Positions 45,473-56,686 of a stretch of DNA of 64,000 nt are shown here, one piece after another; positions within the stretch are counted from its first letter, which is position 1, and each line of letters starts with the position of its first letter. The stretch is from Corydoras sp. C115 (Eukaryota; Chordata; Actinopteri; Siluriformes; Callichthyidae): NCBI GenBank assembly GCA_019802505.1, contig JAFMOC010000024.1, forward strand, positions 1,681,501 to 1,745,500, read 5' to 3'. Both the position numbers and the translations under genes were made by a program. The notes under the pieces are model-generated. The model was given only the letters and a program-made list of their open reading frames with translations, searched no databases and was not told the DNA's origin.

Positions 45473-45548
45473 ATATATATGTAATAATAATATATGAATG
45501 AATATATATATGTATATGTAATAATATGTATATATATGTGTGTGTGTA

Positions 45549-45581
<33 letters not shown>
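45473..45581. repeat. (AT)n and (GT)n microsatellites
   Basis: AT-rich repeats followed by a GT tract at 45537-45581, between two SINE copies. Confidence 0.85.
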
Positions 45582-45582
<1 letters not shown>

Positions 45583-45870
45583 TGGGTTTAATTTCCATGT
45601 TCTAATTGTGTCCACATTGGTTTTCTTTGGGTTCTCCTGTTTCTTCCACCAGTCGGAAAACGTTGATTCAAGGTAAATTGGCTGCTCTGAATTGACCCTA
45701 CCTAAATTGCCCCATATAGTGTGTGTTTGTGTGAGTAAGTGTGCCCAGCGATAGATTGTCACCCTGTCCTGGGTATATCTCCTCAGCGTCCAAAACGTTC
45801 TTCCCTGGATGGGTATGGAGAACCCTCCTTGACCCTAGCAGAGTATTGAGCCAAAGATAATGAGATACCT
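45582..45870 (+). repeat. V-SINE, 5'-truncated
   Basis: Starts at CTGGGTTTAATTTCCATG within the core and runs to GAGCCAAAGATAATGAG. The 3' part is mutated (GATTGTCACCCTGTCC). Confidence 0.8.
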
Positions 45871-45888
45871 TAAATACATACAACACAT

Positions 45889-46105
45889 TTACATTTGATC
45901 ATTTAGCAGACATGTTTTTATCCAAAAGTGACTTACAGTATCCCAACTTGGTTGGGAGTCACAACACAAGGTTCATACAGCACACCTGGAGCAATGAGGT
46001 CTTGCTCAAGGACCTACAGTGGTAACTTCAGTGGACCTGGGATTTGAACCCACAACCTTCTTTTGATAGCCCAACACCCTAACCACTGCGCTACCACACC
46101 CACTC
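45889..46105 (-). repeat. SINE-B copy
   Basis: On plus ACATTTACATTTGATCATTT, GGGATTTGAACCCACAACC and GCGCTACCACACCC mark tail, B box and head. Nearly complete. Confidence 0.8.
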
Positions 46106-46188
46106 AAAGAGATGAGATAAGATACAGTATATTATATGATATATGATATATGTATAATAAACAAAAAAAATGTTTGTTAATTTCTGCT

Positions 46189-46361
46189 TGTTACCGAGAG
46201 TCCGTTCTTCCCGGAAGAGGGCGGCTACGCGGAGTAAATGCGTAAAACCACTTGCGCCTAGTGAGCGCTTCCCGGGTACCGACCATGTGGGGAATAATGC
46301 GTGCGTCGGTCCATGAAACGCTCCCATGAATACGACCTGCGCGGAGAAGGTGCGCAGCGCA
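46189..46361 (-). mobile_element. Remnant of small-element LTR
   Basis: The reverse complement matches the last roughly 170 bases of the 452-bp LTR (GCGCACCTTCTCCGCG, GAACGGAC, ending TAACA at 46189). Matching stops near 46361, so the 5' part is gone. Many differences show it is older than the copy at 31084. Confidence 0.75.
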
Positions 46362-46436
46362 TAGCATATTGTCAACCATTATTCTTAAAGACAAATGATA
46401 AAATGTAAGTAATTTTTAACATTTAATTTAGTACAA

Positions 46437-46515
46437 GGGCATCACGGTGGCTTAGTAATTAGCAGAGTCACCTCTCAGAGCTGGGGATCCCAATCTGGGT
46501 GGAACTTCCTTGTGG
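46437..46515 (+). repeat. V-SINE head fragment
   Basis: ATCACGGTGGCTTAGTAATTAG with the B box deleted, then CCCAATCTGGGTGGAACTTCC. Confidence 0.65.
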
Positions 46516-46581
46516 CTAGAGCGTCAGACTTCCGTGTCAGTCCTGAAGTTTCTTAACAGCTACATTCATTTTTTAATTGAT

Positions 46582-46587
<6 letters not shown>

Positions 46588-46617
<30 letters not shown>
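46588..46617. repeat. Poly-A run
   Basis: About 30 A residues. Confidence 0.9.
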
Positions 46618-46619
<2 letters not shown>

Positions 46620-47049
46620 AGGCCCAGTCCAGTCCAGTTAGTTTGTGGATGACAAAAGTACATTTAGTTGCATGTTAGTAGGCTTTAGGTGGTTCTGTCT
46701 ATTTTCATTTGGATGCCACTGTGGGAAGAACTGATCTACATTGGCTTTCAGAGTAAAAGGTTTCATCCCAGCCTGCAGATATAGGCAAGAGTAAACTGAG
46801 AAATTACTTAAAGTAGGTCAGTCCTCTCTCTCTCTTGGGTCAAGAGTGTCTCTGTTTCTATGCTGTGTTATTGAGGACCTGGCAATGTCATGTGACAGTA
46901 CTATCTGAGAACAGAAGACCTGAGAATGTGGTGGATCCAGATCCATACGGTCAGGGTTCAGATGAGTGGACACAACTTCTGCAGGGATTATTACTTATTA
47001 CTTATAATTACTTATAGGCTTTATTAGCTCTAATTGCTTTTCTTGTCTG
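46618..47049. other. Unassigned spacer
   Basis: No feature recognised. Confidence 0.3.
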
Positions 47050-47389
47050 TTTCTTTTGAGGTGTTGCCAATTTTCTGGAGGTGTCATCAGCCCTATCCAT
47101 GGCTCTCGAAGCACTGTGGCTATGACAATTACTGGATTGAACCTGGATTTCTATTGGACTGGCACTCCTGCAGCATGTCCTCAATGGACTTATATAGTTT
47201 TCCAATGGTTAAATACGGACACCTGATCACCACCCAATCTGTACATGGCTGTCCTACACGATGCTGCCTAGCCGCTCAAGGAGGATGAGCCCCCCACTGA
47301 GTCTTGGTCCTCCCAAGATTACTTTCTTAAAATAACAACGTAACAGGTACTTTTTTTGTGTGTGTGTGCTACTGTCGCTTCGGCCTGCT
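47050..47389 (+). repeat. Dispersed fish repeat fragment
   Basis: GGACTGGCACTCCTGCAGC, CAAGGAGGATGAGCCCCC and CTGAGTCTTGGTCCTCCCAA are words I associate with a very common fish interspersed repeat. The class is not known to me, and there is no frame worth calling. Confidence 0.4.
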
Positions 47390-47585
47390 CTCAATCCTAT
47401 ACTAGGGAGTAGGGTCACGGGGGGTTCTCCATGTCCATCCAGGTTCCCCATACCATCCAGCAAGAATGTTTTTTGGACTGGGATTTAACCGGAGAACCTT
47501 GAAAAAACCTACGCAGACACAGGGAGAACCTGGATCCCCAGAGCTGAGAGGCGAACATGCTAGCCACAACACCACTGTGCTGCCC
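47390..47585 (-). repeat. V-SINE with internal loss
   Basis: Tail-side CAATCCTATACTAGGG, then the core with its middle deleted (GGACTGGGATTTAACCGG), then head CACCACTGTGCTGCCC on plus. Confidence 0.7.
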
Positions 47586-47650
47586 TTATCATTATCATTA
47601 TAATAATAATAATTATAATAATAATAATAATAATTATTATTATTATTATT
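47586..47650. repeat. (AAT)n/(ATT)n tract
   Basis: AAT units followed by ATT units, a natural hairpin. It is the landing site of the next SINE, with ATT units continuing after it at 48000. Confidence 0.85.
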
Positions 47651-47999
47651 GGCGGCACGGTGGCTTAGTGGTTAGCACGTTCGCCTCTCAGCGCTAAGCA
47701 TTCCTGGTTCGAATCCCCATCTGGGTGGAGTTTCCATGTTCTCCCCGTGTCTGCGTGGGTTTCCTCCGGGTTCTCTGGTTTCCTCCCACAGTCCAAAAAC
47801 ATGGATCAAGTCAATTGAATTCTAAAAAAATTGCCCCATATAGAGTGTGTCTGTGAGAGTGAGTGTGTGCCCAGCGATGGATTGGCACCCTGTCCTGGGT
47901 CTATCTGCCCAGCGCCCGAGATGTTCTCCCCTGGATGGGCATGGGGAACCCCACCGTGACCCTAATAGAGGATAAAGCGGGAGATAATGAATGAATGAA
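47651..47999 (+). repeat. Full-length V-SINE in (ATT)n
   Basis: GGCGGCACGGTGGCTTAGTGG through (TGAA)n tail. TATTATTATTAT occurs on both sides, consistent with a target duplication within the microsatellite. Confidence 0.9.
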
Positions 48000-48599
48000 T
48001 TATTATTATTATCATTATTACTGGTATACTTTTATTTTAAAGTGAATAAAACAAAAAAATCTGTTTTAAAGGAGAATTCTCTTTTTTTTTTTTTTTTTGC
48101 TCTGGCACTCTGCCTTCCACTGCCACAAATGTAGCTTGCAAACCTCATGGAGTACATTGCAGGTCATTTTGAGGTGACAGATCAGCTGCAGCATCCTGAA
48201 CCAGAACTCTGACCTTTAATGCAGAACACTGGTTATGAAAATACCGACACACCATCTTGCCGGCACAAGCTCCAACACTATAATACTGGTAACAACTATC
48301 TGCAACCCAAAAAAATTAAATCATACACACATTAATACACAGGTTAAGTTAAAGTATGACATTTGATGGACTAGAAAGAGTAACAAAGGATGGGAGCATA
48401 AGAGTGAGAGGAGGATAGCAGCATTGCAGTGGCATACTGCCTCGCCCCTTCATATTCATGGGTTTATACACTTACATATTTCACTGTTGTCCAGAATCAA
48501 GCTCCATGGCTGAAGCTCTATCTTTCAGTTCCTCTCTCAGGTTTTCTCCTCACAGTTAACAAATTCCTGAAACCAGCTGCTTTTAGCTGTTCCACAGTC
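48000..48599. other. Unassigned block
   Basis: Poly-T at 48082-48098; otherwise mixed sequence. The last 120 bases may belong to the LINE remnant that follows. Confidence 0.35.
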
Positions 48600-48750
48600 T
48601 TGGTTGAAGTTTAAAGGGGATCAGGCATTCTCAGCCATTGCTCCAAAACTCTGGAACAATATATATTTGCTTTATTTTACTGTACTGCACTTTGGTTAAC
48701 ACTTGCCGTCTTTACAATGTGCTTTGTAAATAAAGTGTCTTGTCTGCCTT
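48600..48750 (+). pseudogene. LINE reverse transcriptase end and 3' UTR remnant
   Basis: The frame from 48616 reads GDQAFSAIAPKLWNN. That resembles the (G)xxxFSxxAPxLWN motif at the C-terminus of L2/CR1/Rex-like LINE reverse transcriptases. After it come GCACTTTGGTTAAC and GTGCTTTGTAAATAAAGTG, like the 3' UTR of such LINEs. Only this end is preserved. Confidence 0.5.
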
Positions 48751-49159
48751 CTCTCGCTCCTTTCCTGTTGTAATCTCTGCACAGACAGACAATGAAAACA
48801 GACAAGCTACAGGTGAAATCAATTACCTCACCTGTTTTCCCTATCTTCACCACTCGATTATGCTCTCACTGCCACAATGTATTTTCTTTTTTGTATTTTC
48901 TTTTCTCATGACTTTATATATATTTTTCTGTTCTTTTAATTGCTCATGAATGGAAGTGGAAATGGAAGTCAAAAACCAGAACAAGTAATGAACACACCTG
49001 CAGGTTGTCGTCATGATTAACTGTGTCCTCTTTCTGTTGGCAGTGAGAAGTGGAGCATGAGCTGGTAGGTTGGAGAGAGAAAGATTGATGACAGTTTACT
49101 TTGTATGTTTATGGTATGTGTGCTGAAAAGCCAGTTCAGAACTCATCTCTTTATCGTAC
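48751..49159. other. Unassigned spacer
   Basis: No feature recognised. Confidence 0.35.
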
Positions 49160-49312
49160 TTATAATCCTGTACTAGGGACTAGGGACGTGGGGGGAGGGT
49201 CTCCCCATGCCCATCCAGGGTAGAATGCTTCGGGAGCTGGGCAAATATACCCAGGACAGGGCGCCAATCTATTGCTGGGCACACACTCACTAACAGACAT
49301 ACAGACTAGGAG
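49160..49312 (-). repeat. V-SINE 3' fragment
   Basis: ATAATCCTGTACTAGGGAC, CCCATGCCCATCCAGGG and GGGCGCCAATCTATTGCTGG on plus, ending before the core. Confidence 0.75.
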
Positions 49313-49547
49313 AAACATTGACAAATAAATAAAGATTTAGTGCTAAAATGATTAAATATATTTAAAATTTACAAGCTGCCTGTTGCTGAACTCCCGTTGC
49401 TGTCACCACTGCTACTCCCTCCATGCTCCGTGTCTTGCCTCTCTTTAAATACCTGCACCTGGGACAATTTAGGCAAGGAATCAACACCATAATCTTATTT
49501 TATTTGGGACATGGTATTAATTTTTAAGTTAATTTATTCATTTATAT
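49313..49547. other. Spacer
   Basis: No feature recognised. Confidence 0.35.
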
Positions 49548-49830
49548 GTTCATTACCTTCTTAATCTTCTACTAAGGTTGCAGTAAGGAGGGGGGCACCG
49601 GCAATTTCAGGCATTGGGCAGATACACCCAGGATATGGCACCAATCTGGTGCTGGGAACACACTCACTCACACACAAACTATATATATATATAGAGAGGC
49701 AATTCTCTTTGAATCCATGTTTTTTTGTTGTAGGAGGATGAACAGAATGAACCAGAGAATGAAGAGAAGGCCCATGCGGACACAGGGAGAGCACGAAAAC
49801 TCCATCCATATTGGGATTCGAACCCGGATC
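49548..49830 (-). repeat. V-SINE, head missing
   Basis: Tail, 3' part, an AT insertion (49680-49692), core, then B box ATTCGAACCCGGATC where another SINE piece follows. Confidence 0.75.
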
Positions 49831-49990
49831 TATCACGAGGGGGTTCCCCATACCTATCCAGGGAAGAACGTTTCAGGCGCTGGGCAGATACATCCAGGAC
49901 AGGGCGCCAATCTATCCCTGGACACACTAACTCACGAACACACACACAAACAAACAATATGGGGCGATTTATAGAATTCAAGTTACCTTG

Positions 49991-49995
<5 letters not shown>
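49831..49995 (-). repeat. V-SINE middle fragment
   Basis: Starts at CACGAGGGGGTTCCCC and runs through GGGCGCCAATCTATCCCTGG to CAAGTTACCTTGAAT. It is joined to the head side of the previous copy. Confidence 0.7.
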
Positions 49996-50087
<92 letters not shown>

Positions 50088-50167
50088 CTCTGTATATGCA
50101 GTTTCAAGACAAAGTGTTTGTTTTTATAGAATTCAAGTTACCTTGAATCTCTCTCTCTCTCTCTCTC

Positions 50168-50224
<57 letters not shown>

Positions 50225-50258
50225 CTCTGTATATGCAGTTTCAAGACAAAGTGTTTGT
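49973..50258. repeat. Tandem duplication of a (CT)n-(TA)n block
   Basis: ATAGAATTCAAGTTACCTTG + (CT)n + GTATATA.. + TTTCTCTGTATATGCAG + AAGACAAAGTGTTTG occurs twice (about 49973-50121 and 50127-50258). The second copy has shorter repeats. Confidence 0.85.
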
Positions 50259-50905
50259 TAAGTGTTTAAGTTGATAATAAAAGTTGTGTATATTGTGTTT
50301 ATTGTGTTTTGACTTGGTATAAGTGTATTGGTTAAACGCAAAAACTTACAAATGTTAAACCACCATCTTAAAGTAGATGTTTTGAATGGTCTTTAACGGA
50401 TCAAAACCATCAGACATCTTCAAAAGTCTCATAAGAGACAGCAGAAAGCAAATTTCCTTTGACACAATTGGAGCAGTTTGTGGCTTAGCACTAGTTCCCA
50501 TCACTAGATCTCTCCGCTGGAATGTAAAGTACAAATACAGACTGCTTCTCATGGGAAGGGAGCAGCAGTAAATTTTGCACAAGTTTAGCACACACACACG
50601 TTCACATTTGAAAAAATGCAGTCTTTCTGTCATCATTCATTTTCCCCAAGTGGACACCCACTCTGTCCAGAACTGAACTGATAGGTCACCTTGCAGCAAT
50701 ACAACCTCTACATAGAACAACCGTTCTTCATTAGCCAAGCGCATCATGGCCTTTAGTGACTACATCCCACGATGACTTTTAGTTATTTGAACAGGGGAGC
50801 GATCTGTGGGCTAGTTAAAACTGTGTGTTGTGTAATTGTATGTGACCTTCAGTTTTGTACATTAGCTTACATCCAATACTGAGGTAACACACACTACAAC
50901 TGTCC
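50259..50905. other. Low-repeat block, no gene seen
   Basis: Mixed sequence; short frames on both strands without domains. Confidence 0.35.
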
Positions 50906-50995
50906 TTACATTTACATTTAGTCATTTAGCAGACACTTTTATCCAAAGCGACTCACAAATAAGAGAACAACACAAGTCAGTAGTTATTTTTCAGT
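50906..50995 (-). repeat. 3'-tail repeat fragment
   Basis: ACATTTACATTTAGTCATTT and GAGAACAACACAAGTCAG on plus. Same as 53846-53930, and sharing its tail with SINE-B. Confidence 0.65.
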
Positions 50996-51244
50996 GCCCA
51001 TGCTGAAATGATACCTAAATCCCTGTACTGTCCAAGTGTAGATTTTAGCTCCATGCTCTAGGGATTCTGTAATCACTCCACTCCCACTCTAACTTTATTT
51101 TCAGCTCATCACTCCTTGAAACTCAAAAGTTTTGCTTTTAATCTGCTACAAATTCACTCATTTTCTCCTTTTTTGGCGAAACAAACACAAATCAGTTGAT
51201 CAAAAACTAGATACACAAATACAATAAATTGACCTAGTTTTTGC

Positions 51245-51348
51245 ATTCATTTATTATCTTCTGCTTAATCCTCTACTCGCGGGGTCTTGCGAGTTGCGGG
51301 GGGGTTCCCCATGCCCATCCAAGAGAGAAAGCTTGGGCAGATACACTG
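51245..51348 (-). repeat. V-SINE 3' fragment, inverted partner
   Basis: TTATTATCTTCTGCTTAATCC through CCCATGCCCATCC on plus, ending GGGCAGATACAC. Confidence 0.7.
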
Positions 51349-51490
51349 TGTGCCCAGTGTGTGCCCAGTGATAATTTGATGCCCTGTCCTGGGTGTTTCT
51401 GTCCAGTGCCTCAAAGGTTCTCACCTGGATGGAGAACCCCTGAGCAACCCTAGATGATTAGGCAGAAGATGATGAAATAAATGAATGGAT
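51349..51490 (+). repeat. V-SINE 3' fragment, direct partner
   Basis: GTGCCCAGTGATAATTTG, GCCCTGTCCTGGGTGTTTC and a tail GATGAAATAAATGAATGG, directly after its inverted partner. An ATTAC repeat follows (51490-51514). Confidence 0.7.
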
Positions 51491-51514
51491 ATTACATTAC
51501 ATTACATTACATTA

Positions 51515-53130
<1,616 letters not shown>

Positions 53131-53845
53131 GCAACAAGGCTCCTCATTGCAGTGCTACAAATGCATAGCATGGGGAAGCGCTATTAAAACCCCAATGCAA
53201 GGTTAACGAATCATTCCCTTCTTCCATGTCATTAATCGATTAAAACCCAACCACCGGATTGGCCATAAGACGTCATTGAAAGCTGACAGCAGTATACCGA
53301 GCGCTCTCTTTCTTTCTCCGAGTCTCCCTCAAACACACACCTTCTTTTTGACACGTACACATGCCAGAAAGGGTGATAAACTATGGCCACTGACCGCCGC
53401 AGTGCACAAAAGAAAAGTCAAATTATGAGAAGTAATGAAAAGACATCAATACAAATTCAGCAGAGACTCGTTTCATTCTGTTTTCGACAGCGCTTTTCAC
53501 TCTGTAATTTTCTGTAAATGTTAACATCGCTAGGCTTTCCTATTGATTCTATTATTTTTGACCTTGCATTAGTGTCGGGCTAATCTCGCATGCCATACAA
53601 TTTCATTTTGTGAAGGGGAATGCTTGTGGACCCTGAGGGTGAGTTAGACACAGGCTGTGGCACTCTTGGGAATCATAAGTACATATATGGGCAATGGGCA
53701 AGCAAACTATATAGATGAAGCTTTGTAGGCAGCCATGGAATTCATCTAAATATTGATATATCTTCTTAAACTCTTTTATTTTACATTAGTTAATACATGA
53801 ATATGTCAAAAGTATATAATGTATTGTCATTGTGGCAATATTTAC
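53131..53845. other. Low-repeat block, no gene seen
   Basis: Mixed composition; no exon or repeat recognised. Confidence 0.4.
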
Positions 53846-53930
53846 ATTTACATTTAGTCATTTAGCAGATGCTTTTATCCAAAGTGACTTACAAATGAAA
53901 ACAACACAAGTCAGTAGTTAAAATAGTATA
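53846..53930 (-). repeat. 3'-tail repeat fragment
   Basis: ACATTTACATTTAGTCATTT, GCTTTTATCCAAAGTGACTT and AACAACACAAGTCAGTAG on plus. Confidence 0.65.
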
Positions 53931-54019
53931 GAATCTAAAATGTATGGCCTAATACAACTACTGGATGTAATTTAGCACAAACCTTAAACACTGAGTTATA
54001 AAGTTATATAAATAATTTT

Positions 54020-54998
54020 GATAACACTTTAACTAAATTCCATATTATCAATGCATTATTAGCAAATTTATAAAGCTTTCTTAAGTATTCATAATGCTAT
54101 TGATGTTATGTTAATGTCCATAGATGACCACATTCATGAAGTGTTATCAAAACATGCCATAAGCCTTTATATGTCAAAGTGGCATAATGCATTATACATG
54201 ATATATTTGAACTGCTCATCAACTTATTATAGAGACCAGCGGCATAAAGTGTTTAATGAACGCTTTTCCTAAAAATTATAAGTGCTGATAACTGTTTTTA
54301 AGCTTATAATCTCTCTTTATAGGCATAAAGTGAAGTGTTGTCATTAATTACTTCTTTGAAAGAGACTGCATACATAATAGTACATATAAATAGACTTATA
54401 AAAGCTTCAAAATGCTCTAAAGTAAAGTATTTTGTATTACTTGTCTTAAAAACTAAAGACTAAAAAGTTTGAATAAGGTAATATTATAATGTATTATGTC
54501 ACCTTGGGTTATAAAGCGGCGGCACGGTGGCTTAGTGGTTAGCACGTTCGCCTCTCAGCACTAGGGATTCCCGGTTCGAATCCCAATCTGGGTGGAGTTT
54601 CCATGTTATCCCCGTGTCCGCGTGGGTTTCCTCCGGGTTCTCCGGGTTCCTCTCACAGTCCAAAAACATGGATCAAGTCAATTGAGTTCTCCAAATTGCC
54701 CCATATACAGTGTGTACAGTATGTGTGTGTGTCTGTGTGAGTGAGTGTGTGCCCAGCGATAGATTGGCGCCCTGTCCTGGGTGTATCTGCACAGCGCCCC
54801 ATGCCCATCTCCCCATGGGGAACCCCCACGCGACCCTAATATAGGATAAAGCAGAAGATAATGGATGGATGGATGGATGGGTTATAAAGCCTTATGTAGA
54901 ACTTATGTTGAATCTTATAAAGCATTATGAATATTTAAAAAGCTTTATAAATGGACTTATAATGCATTATGAATACTCAATTCATAGAAAGTGTCATC
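54020..54998 (+). mobile_element. Foldback MITE split by V-SINE
   Basis: The left end GATAACACTTTAAC and right end AGAAAGTGTCATC are mutated termini. Flanking octamers ATAATTTT and ATGATTTC match at six of eight positions. A full V-SINE sits in the right arm with its own exact duplication. Confidence 0.8.
54518..54878 (+). repeat. Full-length V-SINE with 12-bp target duplication
   Basis: GGCGGCACGGTGGCTTAGTGG to (TGGA)n tail. GGGTTATAAAGC lies directly before (54506-54517) and after (54879-54890). The duplicated word belongs to the MITE arm, proving insertion into an existing MITE. Confidence 0.92.
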
Positions 54999-55249
54999 AT
55001 GATTTCTGCTATTTTTCCAGATTTCTTCAACTAGGTACAGGCTATGCATTTCCATGTTTAATAATAATACAATAATAATTTATTTATATTTTGTCTGCAG
55101 AATAGAATTGTCTGCAACGATCCTGCTTCATCACTTTCACTGACTAAGTAGGAGCACAGATGTTTGGTCAAACACACTCCACTGACATCTTCTTTTACAG
55201 CAAGCAAGCAGCAGGGTCATGCAGGTCTGTTGTACATGCAGGAAGAAAA
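54999..55249. other. Spacer
   Basis: No feature recognised. Confidence 0.35.
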
Positions 55250-55425
55250 CACACTGAGCAGATACACCCAGGACAGGGTACCAATCTATAACTGGGCACA
55301 CACACTCACACAAACACACACTATATGGCACATTGGAGAGCATTCAATTTACCTTGAATGAACATGTTAGCTCTGAATCTCCGGCGCTAAGACGTGAATG
55401 TGCTAATTGCTAAGACACCGTGAAA
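55250..55425 (-). repeat. V-SINE, tail and core partly missing
   Basis: CAGATACACCCAGGACAGGG through a shortened core to CTAAGACACCGTG on plus. Confidence 0.7.
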
Positions 55426-56029
55426 CACTTATACATATACAGTATAAATAGTTTGCAATTCAACATCAAGCATATCTAGTATGCATTATAGTCACTTTTT
55501 GAAACATATTCTGCATTCATTCTAGCCTTCTCTATTGGAACCCGAGTCCTTACAGGAAAGAGTTGGGAAAACTACATGAAAAGGTCACCAGCTCATCACA
55601 GAACAGACACACAGACAAGAAAAACCAGACACATGTTCAAACTAAGGGCAATTTAGTTTCTTTAGTTCACCTAGTGATGAATTAGCAAGTTGTTAAACCC
55701 CAATCTCCCAAAGGAAAGGAAACACATTTATAATGGCTCCAAATAAAAAAATTGAACATGAGACATATTTGCTACTCACCACTAAACACTGCATCAAGGC
55801 TTAGATAAGAATTCAGCATTTGCAGCAACAGATGCAGCAACAAATTGTTAATTATATATTTAAGCAGTCATGGTTCGTCAGGACCTTCAAGGCTTTTTCT
55901 GCAAAACAAAATATATTAGAATTACAGAATTATTAAATAATTCCAAATGGTCTGTCTGCTCCTTTTCATAGTGTTTCCAGAAGTGTATTTTATTTTTAAA
56001 GCATTTAACCAATCACATTTCAACATCAA
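55426..56029. other. Unassigned block
   Basis: 55580-55700 (CACCAGCTCATCACAG, GGGCAATTTAG) may be an old minus-strand SINE scrap. Otherwise nothing seen. Confidence 0.3.
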
Positions 56030-56363
56030 TGGGCGGCACAGTGGCTTAGTGGTTAGCACGTTCGCCTCTTAGCGCTGTGGATCCAGGTTCGAATCACAAT
56101 GTGAGTGGAGTTTTCATGTTCTCTGCATGTCCCGGGTTCTCCACTTTCCACCCACAGTGCATGCAAAAATGTGCATTCAATGTAAATTTAATGCTCTAAA
56201 TTGTGTTTGTGTGTGTGTTTCTATAAGTAAGTGTGTGCCCAGCAATTGTTTGGGGCCTTAGGTGTATCTGCACAGCGTCTAAAAAATTCTCCCCTGGATG
56301 GGCATGGGGAATACCCTTATGACCCTAGTAGAGGATTAAGCAGAAGATAATTATTGAATGAAT
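56030..56363 (+). repeat. Near full-length V-SINE
   Basis: GGGCGGCACAGTGGCTTAG head, worn core (TTCTCTGCATGTCCC) and 3' part to GAAGATAATTATTGAATGAAT. Its tail meets the tail of the next, inverted copy. Confidence 0.85.
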
Positions 56364-56365
56364 TT

Positions 56366-56686
56366 TCATTCATCTTATTATCTTCCACTTATTCCTTTTC
56401 GAAGGGTCATGTGTGTGTAGATGACATGTCTTTGCAGATATACCCAAGACAGGGCCCCATTCCGTCTCTGGGCACACTTCCACACACTAACACACAATAT
56501 AGAGTTATTTCAATTAGGGGTAATTCAGAGCAGCCAATTCACCTTGAATACATTTTTTTGGACTGTGGAAGGAAACTGGAGAACCCAGAGGAAACCCATG
56601 CGGATACAGGGAGAACATGGAAACTCCACCAAGACTGGGATTTAAAGCTGGCTCCCGAGCACTAAACCACTGTGCCTTCATGCATA
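56366..56686 (-). repeat. Near full-length V-SINE, inverted partner
   Basis: TCATTCATCTTATTATCTTCC to CACTAAACCACTGTGCC on plus. Together with the copy at 56030 it makes a roughly 650-bp imperfect inverted repeat. Confidence 0.85.

Noticed and set aside
54518..54600. Possible tRNA gene (A and B boxes)
   Set aside because: The tRNA-like head continues directly into the V-SINE core and is repeated many times in the window. There is no intact cloverleaf with CCA-side pairing.
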